Assembly (NCBI GenBank): GCA_001302245.1
Contig: LGYU01000027.1
Coordinates: 1-64,000, forward strand
DNA: 64,000 nucleotides
Direction of reading: 5' to 3'
From: Chitinophagaceae bacterium PMP191F
GTDB taxonomy: Bacteria > Bacteroidota > Bacteroidia > Chitinophagales > Chitinophagaceae
Shown: positions 43,698 to 53,201 of the stretch, in pieces
Numbering within the stretch: position 1 is the first letter of the stretch
Layout of the letters: each line of letters starts with the position of its first letter
Made by a program: the position numbers and the translations under genes
Notes under the pieces: generated by a model
Told to the model about the DNA's origin: nothing
Databases searched by the model: none
The model's input: only the letters and a program-made list of their open reading frames with translations

Positions 43698-46600
43698 ATG
43701 TCGATTCATGCATTGAAAGCAGGAAAAACTACTGCAACGGGACTAAAACTGTTCCCGCCACTGTTAACCGGGCTGCTTTGCGCCATTTTATTGTGTGGAA
43801 CCATAACAGGGTTTGCACAGGAGCGTTTCAGCGGGCTGACGGGTAAGATCAATTATTCCGCAACTGCCGCTGATGCAGCACAATTGATGGAAGCGCTGCA
43901 AAGCCAGACCGTGTATGTGTTCTCTTTTGAAAAACCGGTGATGGCATCAGTAAGACTGGGAAATATCCGTTTTGTAAATAAACCACTGGGAGAAGTGTTG
44001 ATCTACCTGCAGGACAAACACAATCTCCAGTTTATGGTATCCGGTAAAAATATTGCTGTAAAAAAAGGTTCTAAAAAAGAAACTGCATCATCAGCAGCCG
44101 CACATGCAGGTATGATAACAGGCCGCATCAGTGATGAGCAAAGTAGCGAAGGCATCCCGTCGGTATCTGTAAGTATTGCCGGGGTAACTGTGGTGACCGA
44201 TTCTGCAGGTGTATTTGCTATTAATGCACCAGATGGCAGCAATGCCATGGTGATAAGTTCTATGGGCTATATTACCAGAACCATACCTGCGTCTTCCGTG
44301 CACAGCCCGCTGAACATTTCCCTGAAAAGAGAGCAGGCGCAACTGGAAAATGTGGTGGTAACTGCCCTGGGTATCCGTCGTGAAGAAAGATCATTGGGTT
44401 ATGCTGCACAAACAGTAGGAGAGAAGGCTGTTAAAGATGCAAAGACCAATAACTGGGTAAACGCGTTGTCTGGTAAAGTGGCTGGCCTTAATATTATGGG
44501 TGCCGGTTCTGGCCCGATGGGTTCTTCCCGTATTACACTGCGTGGTGAATCTTCGCTGAACCTTGATAATAACCAGGCATTGATCGTAATAGATGGTGTT
44601 CCTGTAAGTAGCAAGATCACTGGTACCGGTTTTTCTTCGCATTTATCCGCAGACAACCCGGTAGATTATGGTTCCAATGTATCTGATATCAATCCTGATG
44701 ATATCGAAAAAATATCTGTATTGAAAGGCCCTGGTGCTACTGCATTGTACGGAAGCCGTGCAGCCGGCGGTGCTATCATTATCACTACCAAATCCGGAAG
44801 CCGCGATAAAGGACTGGGTATTACCTATAACTTCAATGCCAGCATGGACCAGGTAAACCGCTGGCCCGATTACCAGTATGAATATGGTGAAGGCCGCGTG
44901 GATACTTACTATTCCTATGGCGATAGTCCTGATGGAGCCAATACCAGTACTGCTGCCGGTGGCGGGCGTTCATGGGGACCTAAGTACAACGGTCAGATGT
45001 ATTATCAATACAATCCGGCTGCTGTGGATGGTATACCTATCGAACGTACGCCCTGGAAACCGTATAAAAATTCACGCACTGGTTATTTCCAGACCGGGCA
45101 TACAATCTCTAACAGCATTTCAATAGAAGGCGGTAACGATAAAGGAAGTGCACGTTTGTCGTTTACACACATGAAAAATGAATGGATCATTCCCAATACC
45201 GGTTATGAAAGGGTGAATGTGGCTTTGTCTGTAATGCAGAAAATAACAGACAAACTGAAGATCACCGGTAAAGTAAACTACGCACACAAACAGAGCGATA
45301 ACCTGCCGATGGCTGGTTACAATAACCAGACGCTGATGTACTTCCTCATCATTGGTACTACTACCAATGTAAAACCTGAGTGGCATAAACCTTACTGGAT
45401 GCCGGGCCTGGAACAGGTACAGCAACGTCGTCCTTTCTATGCAGGTCCTGATAATCCCTACCTGGGCATGTATGAAATGCTGAACAAAATGAAAAAGAAC
45501 AGCGTAACAGGAAACATCTCTGCTACGTACGAGTTTTCACCCAAACTGGAACTGATGGTGCGCTCTGGTATTGATATGGGTGTGGAATTCCGCTCACAGC
45601 AACGCCCGTTCAGTATGACCAAGTATCCGCGTGGTATGTTCCGTACACAGGATGTGTTCAGCTATGAGATCAATACAGATGCCTTGCTGACATACAAGGA
45701 TAAAATTTCCCCTACCATTCGTTATACAGTATCGGCAGGTGCCAATGCTATGCGCCAGACCTATGATTTTGACGGTATGTATGCTGATCAGTTATCTCAG
45801 CCAGGTGTATACCAGATATCTAACAGTCTTGATCCTGCTGTGGCCGATCCGCAGAGAAGCAAGAAAGCGATCAATAGTTTGTATGGCATGGGGCAATTGT
45901 CTTTTGATGAAAAAGTGTTCCTGGACTTTACCGGTCGTAATGACTGGTCCAGTACATTGCCTTATGCCAGCTGTTCATTCTTTTACCCCTCTGTTAGCAC
46001 CAGCATTATCCTGAGTCAACTGGTACAATTACCTGCTGCCATTTCTTTTGCCAAACTGCGTTTGTCATGGGCACAGGTAGGTAATGACACCAGGCCTTAC
46101 CAAACCAGTAAATACTATGATGGTATTTATGGGAACAGTTTTACCAATCCTGCAATTTTATACAATGCCAACCTGAAGCCTGAGATCACTTCCAGCTATG
46201 AAGCAGGCATTGATCTGCGCTTATTTAAAAATCGTGTTGGCATTGATGTGACTGCTTATACCAATAACAGCCGTAACCAGATCATTGCTATTCCGCTGGA
46301 CCCAACATCGGGTTATTACAATAAAATGGTAAATGCAGGATTGATCAACAGCCGTGGTGTGGAAGTAAAGTTAACCGGCAAACCAATAGAGAATAAGAAC
46401 TTCAGTTGGAATGCCACTTTAACATGGTCAATGAACCGCAGCTATGTACGCGAGCTGGCACAAGGCATTACCAGCCAGGTGATCTTTGCGCATGGTACAG
46501 ACGTAACAGTTGAAGCAAGGGTAGGAGGCCGTATGGGTGACTTGTATGGAAAAGGGTTCCAGCGTTCACCGGAAGGAAAGATCATTTACACATCTACCGG

Positions 46601-47183
46601 TGTACCTGCAGCACTTGATCCTGTAGCCCGTAAATGGGGTAATGCATTTGCAGACTGGAAAGCAGGTTTGCTGAATGAATTTACTTACAAAAATTTCCGT
46701 TTCAGCCTGTTGCTCGACGGACAAAAAGGGGGCAACCTGTTTTCACAGACCAATCACAAGAACAACGAGTTTGGTAATACCAAAATTACACTGGCAGGAC
46801 GTGAAGGCGGCATCGTAGGTGATGGGGTAGTGCTGCAGGCGGATGGAAAATACCTGGCCAATACAGTAAAGGTGAATGCACGTTCTTATTATGAGAACGT
46901 ATATGCCCGCAGTAATGCAGAGATGAATATTTTCGATGCTTCTTTCTTAAAGATCAGGGAAGTGCGTATTGAATATAGTTTGCCACAGGGTTTTCTTAGC
47001 AAAATGAAGATCCGTCAAACGCTGATTGCACTGTACGGTCGTGAACTGTTCAATTTTACCAAATTCCCCGGTTTTGATCCCGAAGGCGGTAACCTGAACA
47101 GTGGTACGTTAACTCCGGGTGTTGAACTGGCACAGTTCCCCTCAACCCGTAACATGGGCATTAACCTTACTTTCAAATTCTAA
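43698..47183 (+). CDS. SusC-like TonB-dependent outer-membrane transporter with STN domain
   Basis: 1161 residues from the ATG at 43698. N-terminal signal peptide, then an STN domain (about 45-120, with QTVYVFSFEKPVM and NKPLGEVLIYLQDKHNL) that contacts FecR. Next are a CarboxypepD-reg-like domain (about 140-220), a plug (QLENVVVTALGIRREERSLGY ... VLKGPGATALYGSRAAGGAI) and a 22-strand barrel ending in aromatic GINLTFKF. It imports an oligosaccharide or peptide bound by the SusD lipoprotein. The STN domain places the locus under FecI/FecR trans-envelope control. Substrate cannot be predicted; no glycoside hydrolase is adjacent. Confidence 0.93.
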   Translation: MSIHALKAGKTTATGLKLFPPLLTGLLCAILLCGTITGFAQERFSGLTGKINYSATAADAAQLMEALQSQTVYVFSFEKPVMASVRLGNIRFVNKPLGEVLIYLQDKHNLQFMVSGKNIAVKKGSKKETASSAAAHAGMITGRISDEQSSEGIPSVSVSIAGVTVVTDSAGVFAINAPDGSNAMVISSMGYITRTIPASSVHSPLNISLKREQAQLENVVVTALGIRREERSLGYAAQTVGEKAVKDAKTNNWVNALSGKVAGLNIMGAGSGPMGSSRITLRGESSLNLDNNQALIVIDGVPVSSKITGTGFSSHLSADNPVDYGSNVSDINPDDIEKISVLKGPGATALYGSRAAGGAIIITTKSGSRDKGLGITYNFNASMDQVNRWPDYQYEYGEGRVDTYYSYGDSPDGANTSTAAGGGRSWGPKYNGQMYYQYNPAAVDGIPIERTPWKPYKNSRTGYFQTGHTISNSISIEGGNDKGSARLSFTHMKNEWIIPNTGYERVNVALSVMQKITDKLKITGKVNYAHKQSDNLPMAGYNNQTLMYFLIIGTTTNVKPEWHKPYWMPGLEQVQQRRPFYAGPDNPYLGMYEMLNKMKKNSVTGNISATYEFSPKLELMVRSGIDMGVEFRSQQRPFSMTKYPRGMFRTQDVFSYEINTDALLTYKDKISPTIRYTVSAGANAMRQTYDFDGMYADQLSQPGVYQISNSLDPAVADPQRSKKAINSLYGMGQLSFDEKVFLDFTGRNDWSSTLPYASCSFFYPSVSTSIILSQLVQLPAAISFAKLRLSWAQVGNDTRPYQTSKYYDGIYGNSFTNPAILYNANLKPEITSSYEAGIDLRLFKNRVGIDVTAYTNNSRNQIIAIPLDPTSGYYNKMVNAGLINSRGVEVKLTGKPIENKNFSWNATLTWSMNRSYVRELAQGITSQVIFAHGTDVTVEARVGGRMGDLYGKGFQRSPEGKIIYTSTGVPAALDPVARKWGNAFADWKAGLLNEFTYKNFRFSLLLDGQKGGNLFSQTNHKNNEFGNTKITLAGREGGIVGDGVVLQADGKYLANTVKVNARSYYENVYARSNAEMNIFDASFLKIREVRIEYSLPQGFLSKMKIRQTLIALYGRELFNFTKFPGFDPEGGNLNSGTLTPGVELAQFPSTRNMGINLTFKF

Positions 47184-47204
47184 CTCATTTAAAAGATAAA
47201 GATC

Positions 47205-48692
47205 ATGCTACACAACAGAATATATCCAATCGTAGTATGCTGCTGTATTTTGCTGGCGTCCTGTACAAAGAATTTTGAATTGATCAATACAGACCCGATA
47301 CGCCCTACCACCATTACACCAGGTGTATTGCTGGGGCAGATGCAGTACCGTTTTGTAAACACAGCTATTACTACAGCCAAAGGTTTTACACATGAGCTGA
47401 TGCAGGTAACTGCGCCGCGCGAAAGTACCAGTGGTGGCGTACACCGTTATGTAATTACAGCAGGATCAGCCAATGGGCTGTGGGACGGTTTTTATGCGCG
47501 TATGGCCGACCTGGAAGATCTGTATGCCATTGGTGACAAGCTGGGTGAGAATAATTACAAAGCAATTTCACTGATCTACAAGGCATGGGCTTTTTCCATT
47601 CTGACAGATTGTTTTGGCGATATTCCTTTTTCACAGGCTGTAAAAGCAAAAGAAGGTATTGTAACGCCTGTGTTTGATAAACAAAAAGATATTTACGTAC
47701 AATTGCTGAAATATCTTGATTCTGCCAACAGCCTGCTGAACCCTTCAAGACCCTTAACGTACGGCGGCGACCTGGTATACAGTGCCAATTCACTTTCCGG
47801 CAGCACTGCACCCGGTATTGTAAAATGGCAGAAGTTCTGTAACTCCCTGCGTTTGCGTTTACTGTTGCGTATCATCAAACGCAATGGTGAAGTGAATGTC
47901 AATGAGCAGATCAACACCATACTGGCAAACCCTGCCAAATACCCGGTGTTTACAGCTATTGCTGACGATGCTATACTGCGTTATCCTGGTACCAATCCGT
48001 ATTACAATCCTTACTATAATACGCGCGATCTTGACTGGCGCCAGGGCGATTACTATACACTTTTCTTCATCAACAAAATGAATGCAGACAATGATCCGCG
48101 TCGTACTGTATGGTCTACCACAGTAAAAGTGAATGGTGCGGATGTATACCAGGGCATTGAAAGCGGATACCCCAGTACTACGGTATATGTAACAGATAAA
48201 AACTCCAGCTACAAAGATGCTTTAAGAACATCTCCTTTGCTGGGATTGATGATGACGTATGCAGAACTGGAATTTATTAAAGCAGAGCTGGCATTGAAAG
48301 GTTTCAATACCGGTAATAATGCCAAGCAACACTATGAAAATGGTATCACCGCTTCCATTACACAATGGGGTGCGGCTGTTCCTGCGGGCTATTTTCAACA
48401 GTCTGGCGTAGCGTATAACACGGCAGGCACTGTTGATCAGCAGTTGCAGCAGATTATACTGCAGAAGTATTACGCATATTATTTCACAGATTGCCAGGCC
48501 TGGTTTGAGAAAAAAAGAACAGGCTATCCTGTATTACCCCGTGGCAGTGGTATTCCGGTAGAGAACCAGTTCCCCTCACGTTGTCTGTATCCTACTTACC
48601 TGCAGTCGCTGAACCCTGTAAACCTGCAAAATGCAGTACAGGCGCTGGGTGGAAAAGATATCAGTACCGTAAAATGCTGGTGGGAGCAGTAG
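47205..48692 (+). CDS. SusD/RagB-family nutrient-binding lipoprotein
   Basis: 495 residues. The lipobox ILLASC places Cys20 as the lipidated residue after a hydrophobic signal. The SusD-like_2 type layout is visible: NTDPIRPTTITPGVLLGQM, WDGFYARMADLEDLYAI, AISLIYKAWAFSILTDCFGDIPFSQA with its TPR-like helices, and the C-terminal ENQFPSRCLYPTYLQSLN characteristic of the subgroup. It forms the lid of the SusC transporter at the cell surface. It lies 21 bp after susC. Confidence 0.92.
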   Translation: MLHNRIYPIVVCCCILLASCTKNFELINTDPIRPTTITPGVLLGQMQYRFVNTAITTAKGFTHELMQVTAPRESTSGGVHRYVITAGSANGLWDGFYARMADLEDLYAIGDKLGENNYKAISLIYKAWAFSILTDCFGDIPFSQAVKAKEGIVTPVFDKQKDIYVQLLKYLDSANSLLNPSRPLTYGGDLVYSANSLSGSTAPGIVKWQKFCNSLRLRLLLRIIKRNGEVNVNEQINTILANPAKYPVFTAIADDAILRYPGTNPYYNPYYNTRDLDWRQGDYYTLFFINKMNADNDPRRTVWSTTVKVNGADVYQGIESGYPSTTVYVTDKNSSYKDALRTSPLLGLMMTYAELEFIKAELALKGFNTGNNAKQHYENGITASITQWGAAVPAGYFQQSGVAYNTAGTVDQQLQQIILQKYYAYYFTDCQAWFEKKRTGYPVLPRGSGIPVENQFPSRCLYPTYLQSLNPVNLQNAVQALGGKDISTVKCWWEQ

Positions 48693-48809
48693 AAGGCGTG
48701 AAATTGTCAGTTGTGAGTTGTGAGATGTGAGTGGTGTTTTGATCGCAGCTCACGGCTCGTAGCCCACAGCTCTGTATTTACTTACAATTTATAACCTACA
48801 ATAAACAAT
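48693..48809 (+). repeat. Heptamer mosaic between susD and following gene
   Basis: 48711-48735 has 7-nt units CAGTTGT, GAGTTGT, GAGATGT, GAGTGGT. 48744-48772 has GCAGCTC, ACGGCTC, GTAGCCC, ACAGCTC. 48780-48806 is ATAACCTACAATAAAC, the complement of the AGGTTAT flavour, and leads into the ATG at 48810. This is the only such mosaic seen outside the first 15 kb. Confidence 0.75.
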
Positions 48810-49595
48810 ATGAATATCCGGTTTCTGATAATACTGTTGTTCCCATGTTGTGTACACGGTCAGCAGGCAGTAAATGTGCAACAGTTTACAGTAAAAGAAG
48901 CAAAACAGGCTGTAGCGGTAGATAAAGATCACTTTTATGTGATCAATAACAGTACTATTACCAAACACCGCAAACAGACCGGTGAACAGACTGGTATGTG
49001 GGATGGAACTGCTGATAGCATAAAGCATATGAACAGTGGTATTATCATTAACGGAAAATTATATTGTGCCAATTCAAATTATCCGCAGTCGCCAATGGCC
49101 AGTTCCATTGAAATATTTGATCCTGTTACCATGAAGCATACCGGCAACCATAGTTTTGGTATTGGCTATGGCTCTGTTACCTGGATAGATGAACACGATG
49201 GTTACTGGTGGGTAGCTTTTGCACACTATACAGGCAGGGGGGGCAGCGAAGGAAAAGATAACCGCTGGAGTTGCCTGGTAAAATTCAGTAAGTCATGGCA
49301 GATGGTAGAATCCTGGATGTTCCCCGCCAATATTATTGAAAAATTTGGTACCAGGAGCAATTCAGGAGGTGTATGGGGAAAAGACGGACAATTGTACATC
49401 ACTGGTCATGATGATCCCGAACTGTACGTATTGCGTTTGCCCGAAATTGGTTTTACCCTGAAGTACATTAAAACAATACAGGTTCCGGTTTACGGACAGG
49501 GCATTGCACTGGACACTACTGTTAAAGACAAAAAGATATTTTATGGATTAAGCCGGAACGATAATACTATTATCCGGTTTGAATTGAAAGACTAA
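48810..49595 (+). CDS. Secreted beta-propeller-like protein of unknown function
   Basis: 261 residues with a signal peptide (about 1-18, ending VHGQ). Repeated short beta motifs separated by about 45 residues (AVAVDKDHFYVINNSTITKH, IIINGKLYCANSNYP, VTWIDEHDGYWWVAFAHY, VWGKDGQLYITGHDDPELYV, GIALDTTVKDKKIFYGLSR) suggest a five- to six-bladed propeller. There is no clear catalytic motif. Located after the SusC/SusD pair, so it may process or bind the imported compound, but a repeat mosaic separates it from susD and it may be independently expressed. Confidence 0.75.
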   Translation: MNIRFLIILLFPCCVHGQQAVNVQQFTVKEAKQAVAVDKDHFYVINNSTITKHRKQTGEQTGMWDGTADSIKHMNSGIIINGKLYCANSNYPQSPMASSIEIFDPVTMKHTGNHSFGIGYGSVTWIDEHDGYWWVAFAHYTGRGGSEGKDNRWSCLVKFSKSWQMVESWMFPANIIEKFGTRSNSGGVWGKDGQLYITGHDDPELYVLRLPEIGFTLKYIKTIQVPVYGQGIALDTTVKDKKIFYGLSRNDNTIIRFELKD

Positions 49596-49656
49596 AAATT
49601 CCAACTACAGGAAATAAGAGCATACTACAACTGAATCCTTTGAAGCACGTTTGGAT

Positions 49657-49688
49657 AACGGGTACCCTATCTGGGGCGCCCGTTTTTA
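49657..49688 (+). terminator. Intrinsic terminator after the propeller-like gene
   Basis: AACGGG (49657-49662) pairs with CCCGTT (49679-49684), with additional inner GGG/CCC pairing, followed by TTTTTATTTG. It lies 60 bp after the 49595 stop and ahead of the convergent bestrophin gene. Confidence 0.75.
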
Positions 49689-49726
49689 TTTGTAGCAGAA
49701 CTATATAAAACCATGTCCGGGAAAAA

Positions 49727-50647
49727 TCAGGTGATAAAGAATGATTCCTGTTGCTTTTTTTGTTCAACCGGCAGTTCTTCTATCTCAGCAATAGTTCGTT
49801 CAATATTGGCCGATATGGCATCCAGTGGCAGATCATTCTGCATATTACCAAACGGATCTTCCAGTTCGTCCGCTATTGCCTCCAGTGCTGTGAATGTGTA
49901 AGCCACAAATGTAATGATAAACGGGGCATACCATCCCAGGCTATTGGCAAATCCAAGTGGCAATAAAAAACAATAGATGTAAATAGTTCGATGGAGCAAT
50001 ACATTATAGGAGAACGGAATAGGTGTACCGGCAATGCGTTCACACCCACCAATAATATCAGAAAATGCTGTAAGATGATTGTCCATTGCCACCTGCAGGA
50101 CGGTATCAATAGTGCCGCGTTGTTTCCATTGATTGATCTGGGCGCCCAGTTGACGCATTATGATGACAGGTTTATATTCTATGCCTTCCAGTTTTTTTAT
50201 AAATGCCGGAGAAAGTAGTCTGCTGATATCAGTTGTTGGATCAGTAGCACGCAACTGGTGATTCAATGCATATGCCATTGCAGACATCTGCTGAATGAAA
50301 ATTGTTTTTTCTTCTTTATGCCTGGCATCATCCGGAATAAAATTATGTACCTGTTGTGCAAGCGACCGGGTATGGTTCAGCAATGCACCCCAGAGTTTTC
50401 TTCCTTCCCAGAAACGATCATAGCTCACCGTATTCCTGAACCCCAGGAATATAGCCAGTGCAATACCAAACAGTGTATATATATTGGTAGATAATTCACC
50501 GTGATATTTATCCAGGTATGATTTGAAATATACCACTACTGAAGTAAACAAAAACAATGCTGCAAGCCGGGGTAACAGTTTCGGTAATACTGATCCCCGC
50601 CATATAAAAAGCATCCAGAACCAGTTCGTCTTTTTCCTGATAATCAT
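49727..50647 (-). CDS. Bestrophin-family membrane channel
   Basis: 306 residues of the bestrophin/UPF0187 family, which form pentameric anion (or cation) channels. N-terminal IIRKKTNWFWMLFIWRGSVLPKLLPRL, two early membrane segments, the LFGIALAIFLGFRNTVSYDRFWEGRKLWGAL signature with FRNTxSYDRFWEGRKxWG, and the late segments PLGFANSLGWYAPFIITFVAYTF and ELEDPFGNMQNDLPLD are all present; the latter is the conserved C-terminal gate-proximal motif. Convergent with the propeller-like gene. No regulatory partner is evident. Confidence 0.92.
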   Translation of the reverse strand: MIIRKKTNWFWMLFIWRGSVLPKLLPRLAALFLFTSVVVYFKSYLDKYHGELSTNIYTLFGIALAIFLGFRNTVSYDRFWEGRKLWGALLNHTRSLAQQVHNFIPDDARHKEEKTIFIQQMSAMAYALNHQLRATDPTTDISRLLSPAFIKKLEGIEYKPVIIMRQLGAQINQWKQRGTIDTVLQVAMDNHLTAFSDIIGGCERIAGTPIPFSYNVLLHRTIYIYCFLLPLGFANSLGWYAPFIITFVAYTFTALEAIADELEDPFGNMQNDLPLDAISANIERTIAEIEELPVEQKKQQESFFIT

Positions 50648-50697
50648 TCCTGTAAACTATTTATTGCCATTATGAAATTGTAGCTGGTAAATTAAAG

Positions 50698-50727
50698 AAC
50701 GCCAGATATATTGAATATACTGGCGTT
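50698..50727 (-). terminator. Hairpin after the small helical protein gene
   Basis: AACGCCAG (50698-50705) pairs with CTGGCGTT (50720-50727), with ATAT inner pairing. On the minus strand it is followed by CTTTAATTT. It lies 37 bp beyond the 50765 stop and 51 bp before the bestrophin start, so it is probably the terminator of the upstream minus-strand gene. Confidence 0.65.
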
Positions 50728-50764
50728 AAAACAATGTATGCGTAAAGCTATTTCTGTTACATGT

Positions 50765-51148
50765 TTATTCCAGTCTTTTCAGGCGGAACAATAATTGCTG
50801 AATGGCTTCCTGCGCATCATCAATAATGGATTGTGAAAAAGATTCGGGAAACAATGCCTTCCTGTGATCTTCAATATGTTTATAAAACCCTTCAATGTGT
50901 TTGATATGGTCTTTAGGGCGTACCGTTTCGGGTATTACAATTTCCAGGGTGCCGTCAAGGGCAAAAGTGGTTTCTACCAACCGGTCTGTAATATCAACAA
51001 GTGAATCAATTGCCTGGTCTAATGATATGTGTGCTTCATAGCTGCCTCGTCCTGTTATGGACCAGTGAATTAATTTCAGTGAACTTCTGAACGAAATCAG
51101 CTCTCCCAGGAAACCTGCTACTTTACTGTTGTTTTCTTTCTTTGCCAT
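50765..51148 (-). CDS. Small four-helix protein (DUF5856-like)
   Basis: 127 residues, all-helical, no signal peptide. Sequence SLKLIHWSITGRGSYEAHISLDQAIDSLVDITDRLVE resembles the Dps/ferritin-like DUF5856 proteins with a HW-x-x-x-G helix and an acidic DxAxDSLVDxTDR helix. The ferritin diiron ligands are incomplete, so catalysis is uncertain. It stands alone between the bestrophin and LigD operon. Family placement is from memory of the pattern. Confidence 0.6.
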   Translation of the reverse strand: MAKKENNSKVAGFLGELISFRSSLKLIHWSITGRGSYEAHISLDQAIDSLVDITDRLVETTFALDGTLEIVIPETVRPKDHIKHIEGFYKHIEDHRKALFPESFSQSIIDDAQEAIQQLLFRLKRLE

Positions 51149-51236
51149 AGTAGAATGATTTTGTTATACTGTAATTTATTGAAAATTTAGTTATGCCATC
51201 CTTAAGATGTTGTATGAATAACCGGTATGGTATTGC

Positions 51237-51271
51237 AAAAAGCCCCGGCTGATATTCAATGAAGCCAGGGC
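51237..51271 (-). terminator. Terminator of the NHEJ operon
   Basis: On the minus strand a GCCCTGGCT / AGCCGGGGC stem (one mismatch) with a 12-nt loop is followed by a T5 run. It lies 25 bp beyond the stop of the polymerase gene at 51296, ending the ku-ligD transcript. Confidence 0.75.
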
Positions 51272-51295
51272 GGTGTCCTTCACAGGTTAATATGA

Positions 51296-52204
51296 TCAGG
51301 CATTAAGTTTTTTAAGTGCTTTGTTCATGTCAATGCCTTTGCCCAGTACCGGTAAAAAGATATCTCCTTTCTTTTCAATGCGTTTCAGGGCATTTTTAAT
51401 GGTAAAATTTAATGGATGAAGTCCCTTTTTGACCTCTTTCCAATCCAGCGCCATGGATACGGGAGCGCCGGGTTTTGGCCGAAGGCTGTAAACAGAAGCC
51501 AATGTGGCGCCTATTTTATTTTGCAGGTAATCAATATAAATGTTTTTGTTGCCACGCTTGCGTAAAGAACGTTCCAGGCTTGTAAATTCCGGTAGCTGTT
51601 CCTGAGTAAGGTGTGCTATAATAGCTGCAAAATTCCTTGCCTGCTCATAATCATATTTTCCTCCCATAGGTATGTATATGTGTAAACCCGTGGCGCCGGA
51701 TGTTTTACAATACCCCTTAACACCTGCTTTGTCCAGTATAGATTTGATGACCTGCGCACAACTGATCACTTCATCAAAAGTGTTTTTGGAAGAGGGATCC
51801 AGGTCCAGGATAGTATAATCGGGGTAATCAGGGTTACTGACCTTTGAACTCCAGGGATTGATCTCGATACAACCAAGATTTACAATGTATTGCAATGCCT
51901 TTTTATTATTGCATACAATATAATCCACTGTTTTGCCGGCACTTTCACTATACACGGGATAGGTGTCTACCCATTCCGGTACATTTTCACCCGCATCTTT
52001 ATGAAAAAATGAAAAACCTTTAATGCCGTTGGGTGTTCTGAACAATGATTGCGGCCTTCCTTTCAGGTATTTGATAATGTATTTATACACTTGGTTGTAA
52101 TACTCCAGCACATCGCCCTTGGTATACTTCTCATCCGGCCAGTATATTTTGTCGGTATTGGTTGCAATCCATTGTTCTGTTGTATGTATTGCTGTGGTTG
52201 CCAT
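51296..52204 (-). CDS. ligD: LigD polymerase domain (archaeo-eukaryotic primase-type)
   Basis: 302-residue stand-alone PolDom of bacterial NHEJ, which fills and tailors DNA ends. Motifs: WPDEKYTKGDVLEYYN at the N-terminus, the PNGIKGFSFFHKDAGENVP loop, the catalytic metal ligands in YTILDLDPSS (D-x-D), KTSGATGLHIYIPM with the active-site His, and SLRPKPGAPVSMALDW. In most bacteria this domain is fused to ligase and phosphoesterase domains; here it is its own gene, last in the operon, 25 bp after the ligase gene. Confidence 0.92.
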   Translation of the reverse strand: MATTAIHTTEQWIATNTDKIYWPDEKYTKGDVLEYYNQVYKYIIKYLKGRPQSLFRTPNGIKGFSFFHKDAGENVPEWVDTYPVYSESAGKTVDYIVCNNKKALQYIVNLGCIEINPWSSKVSNPDYPDYTILDLDPSSKNTFDEVISCAQVIKSILDKAGVKGYCKTSGATGLHIYIPMGGKYDYEQARNFAAIIAHLTQEQLPEFTSLERSLRKRGNKNIYIDYLQNKIGATLASVYSLRPKPGAPVSMALDWKEVKKGLHPLNFTIKNALKRIEKKGDIFLPVLGKGIDMNKALKKLNA

Positions 52205-52229
52205 GGTTATTATTTACAGCGTGAACAGA

Positions 52230-53201
52230 TCATTTTATTTCAATGCCGGCTTCTGCATGAACCTGCTTTGCCGGTTTATCATTTCTTAATCCCATAAATA
52301 CCGGGTGACGCCTGTTGCCGTCTGCTGTTACCTCCGTGAATTTAAGATTGCAGACCAGTTTAGGTTTTACCCATGTTACCGGTGAATTTACTTTTACAGC
52401 TTCATCAAAAGGCGAAGCTGATACGATCAGCGGTTGTAATTTATCATACACCGTTTTCAGTATTTTATCTGTAAATCCTGTACCGGTATGACCAATATAT
52501 ACCAGCTTGTTTTTTTTGTATACACCTAGTATCAGGGCACCAAAATATTTACGACTGTTGCGTGGTGCTGTATAGCCGGCAATCACCGCTTCATCGGTCA
52601 ATACATTTTTTATTTTAAGCCAGTCGCTGCTGCGTGTATTTTCATAATACAGGCTGTCGGCTTTTTTGGCAATCATCCCTTCCAGTCCCTGTTTCTTTAC
52701 CTGTTTAAAAAAAGCCAGCCCTTTTCCGGTTATATGATCACAATACCTGATAATGTTGTTGTCGGGCAGCAAGTGCTGTAATATTTTCTTTCGTTCAGCA
52801 AGCGGTTCTTTTTCAAGCGATCGGTTACCCAGCTTTAAAATATCAAACACATAATATACCAGCGGTACATTCCCTGCTGTTTCGTATTGCTGCAATAGCT
52901 GGAAAGATGGTATGCCTTTTTTGTTCAATGCTACTATCTCTCCATCAATAACAACCTTCTGTTTTATTTTACTTAATTGTTCAAATACCTGCGGGTATTT
53001 GTTTTCAAAAGAAAGCCCGTTGCGTGAGTACAATCTTGTTTTTTTTCCATCAATCTCTGCTATTGCCCTGTAGCCATCCCATTTAATTTCAAACAACCAG
53101 TTCTTATCATCAAATGCTGTATCGTGCAATTTTGCCAGCATTGGATGAATATAATTCCTGAACTTGCCGGAATCTGTTGTTATGGCGGTATTCTTTTTCA
53201 C
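52230..53201 (-). CDS. ligD: ATP-dependent DNA ligase domain of LigD
   Basis: 323-residue stand-alone ligase: adenylation domain with motif I FEIKWDGYRA (the adenylated Lys in EIKWDG), motif III VVIDGEIVAL, motif IV EGMIAKKADS and motif V DWLKIKN, then the OB-fold domain starting GYTAPRNSRKYFGALILGVY. The start codon is GTG (53201-53199) and it overlaps the phosphoesterase stop by 4 bp (GTGA), so the two are translationally coupled. It seals ends held by Ku. Confidence 0.92.
   Translation of the reverse strand: MKKNTAITTDSGKFRNYIHPMLAKLHDTAFDDKNWLFEIKWDGYRAIAEIDGKKTRLYSRNGLSFENKYPQVFEQLSKIKQKVVIDGEIVALNKKGIPSFQLLQQYETAGNVPLVYYVFDILKLGNRSLEKEPLAERKKILQHLLPDNNIIRYCDHITGKGLAFFKQVKKQGLEGMIAKKADSLYYENTRSSDWLKIKNVLTDEAVIAGYTAPRNSRKYFGALILGVYKKNKLVYIGHTGTGFTDKILKTVYDKLQPLIVSASPFDEAVKVNSPVTWVKPKLVCNLKFTEVTADGNRRHPVFMGLRNDKPAKQVHAEAGIEIK

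Noticed and set aside
49727-50494. Plus-strand frames opposite the bestrophin gene
   Set aside because: Antisense shadows of a well-supported membrane protein gene.
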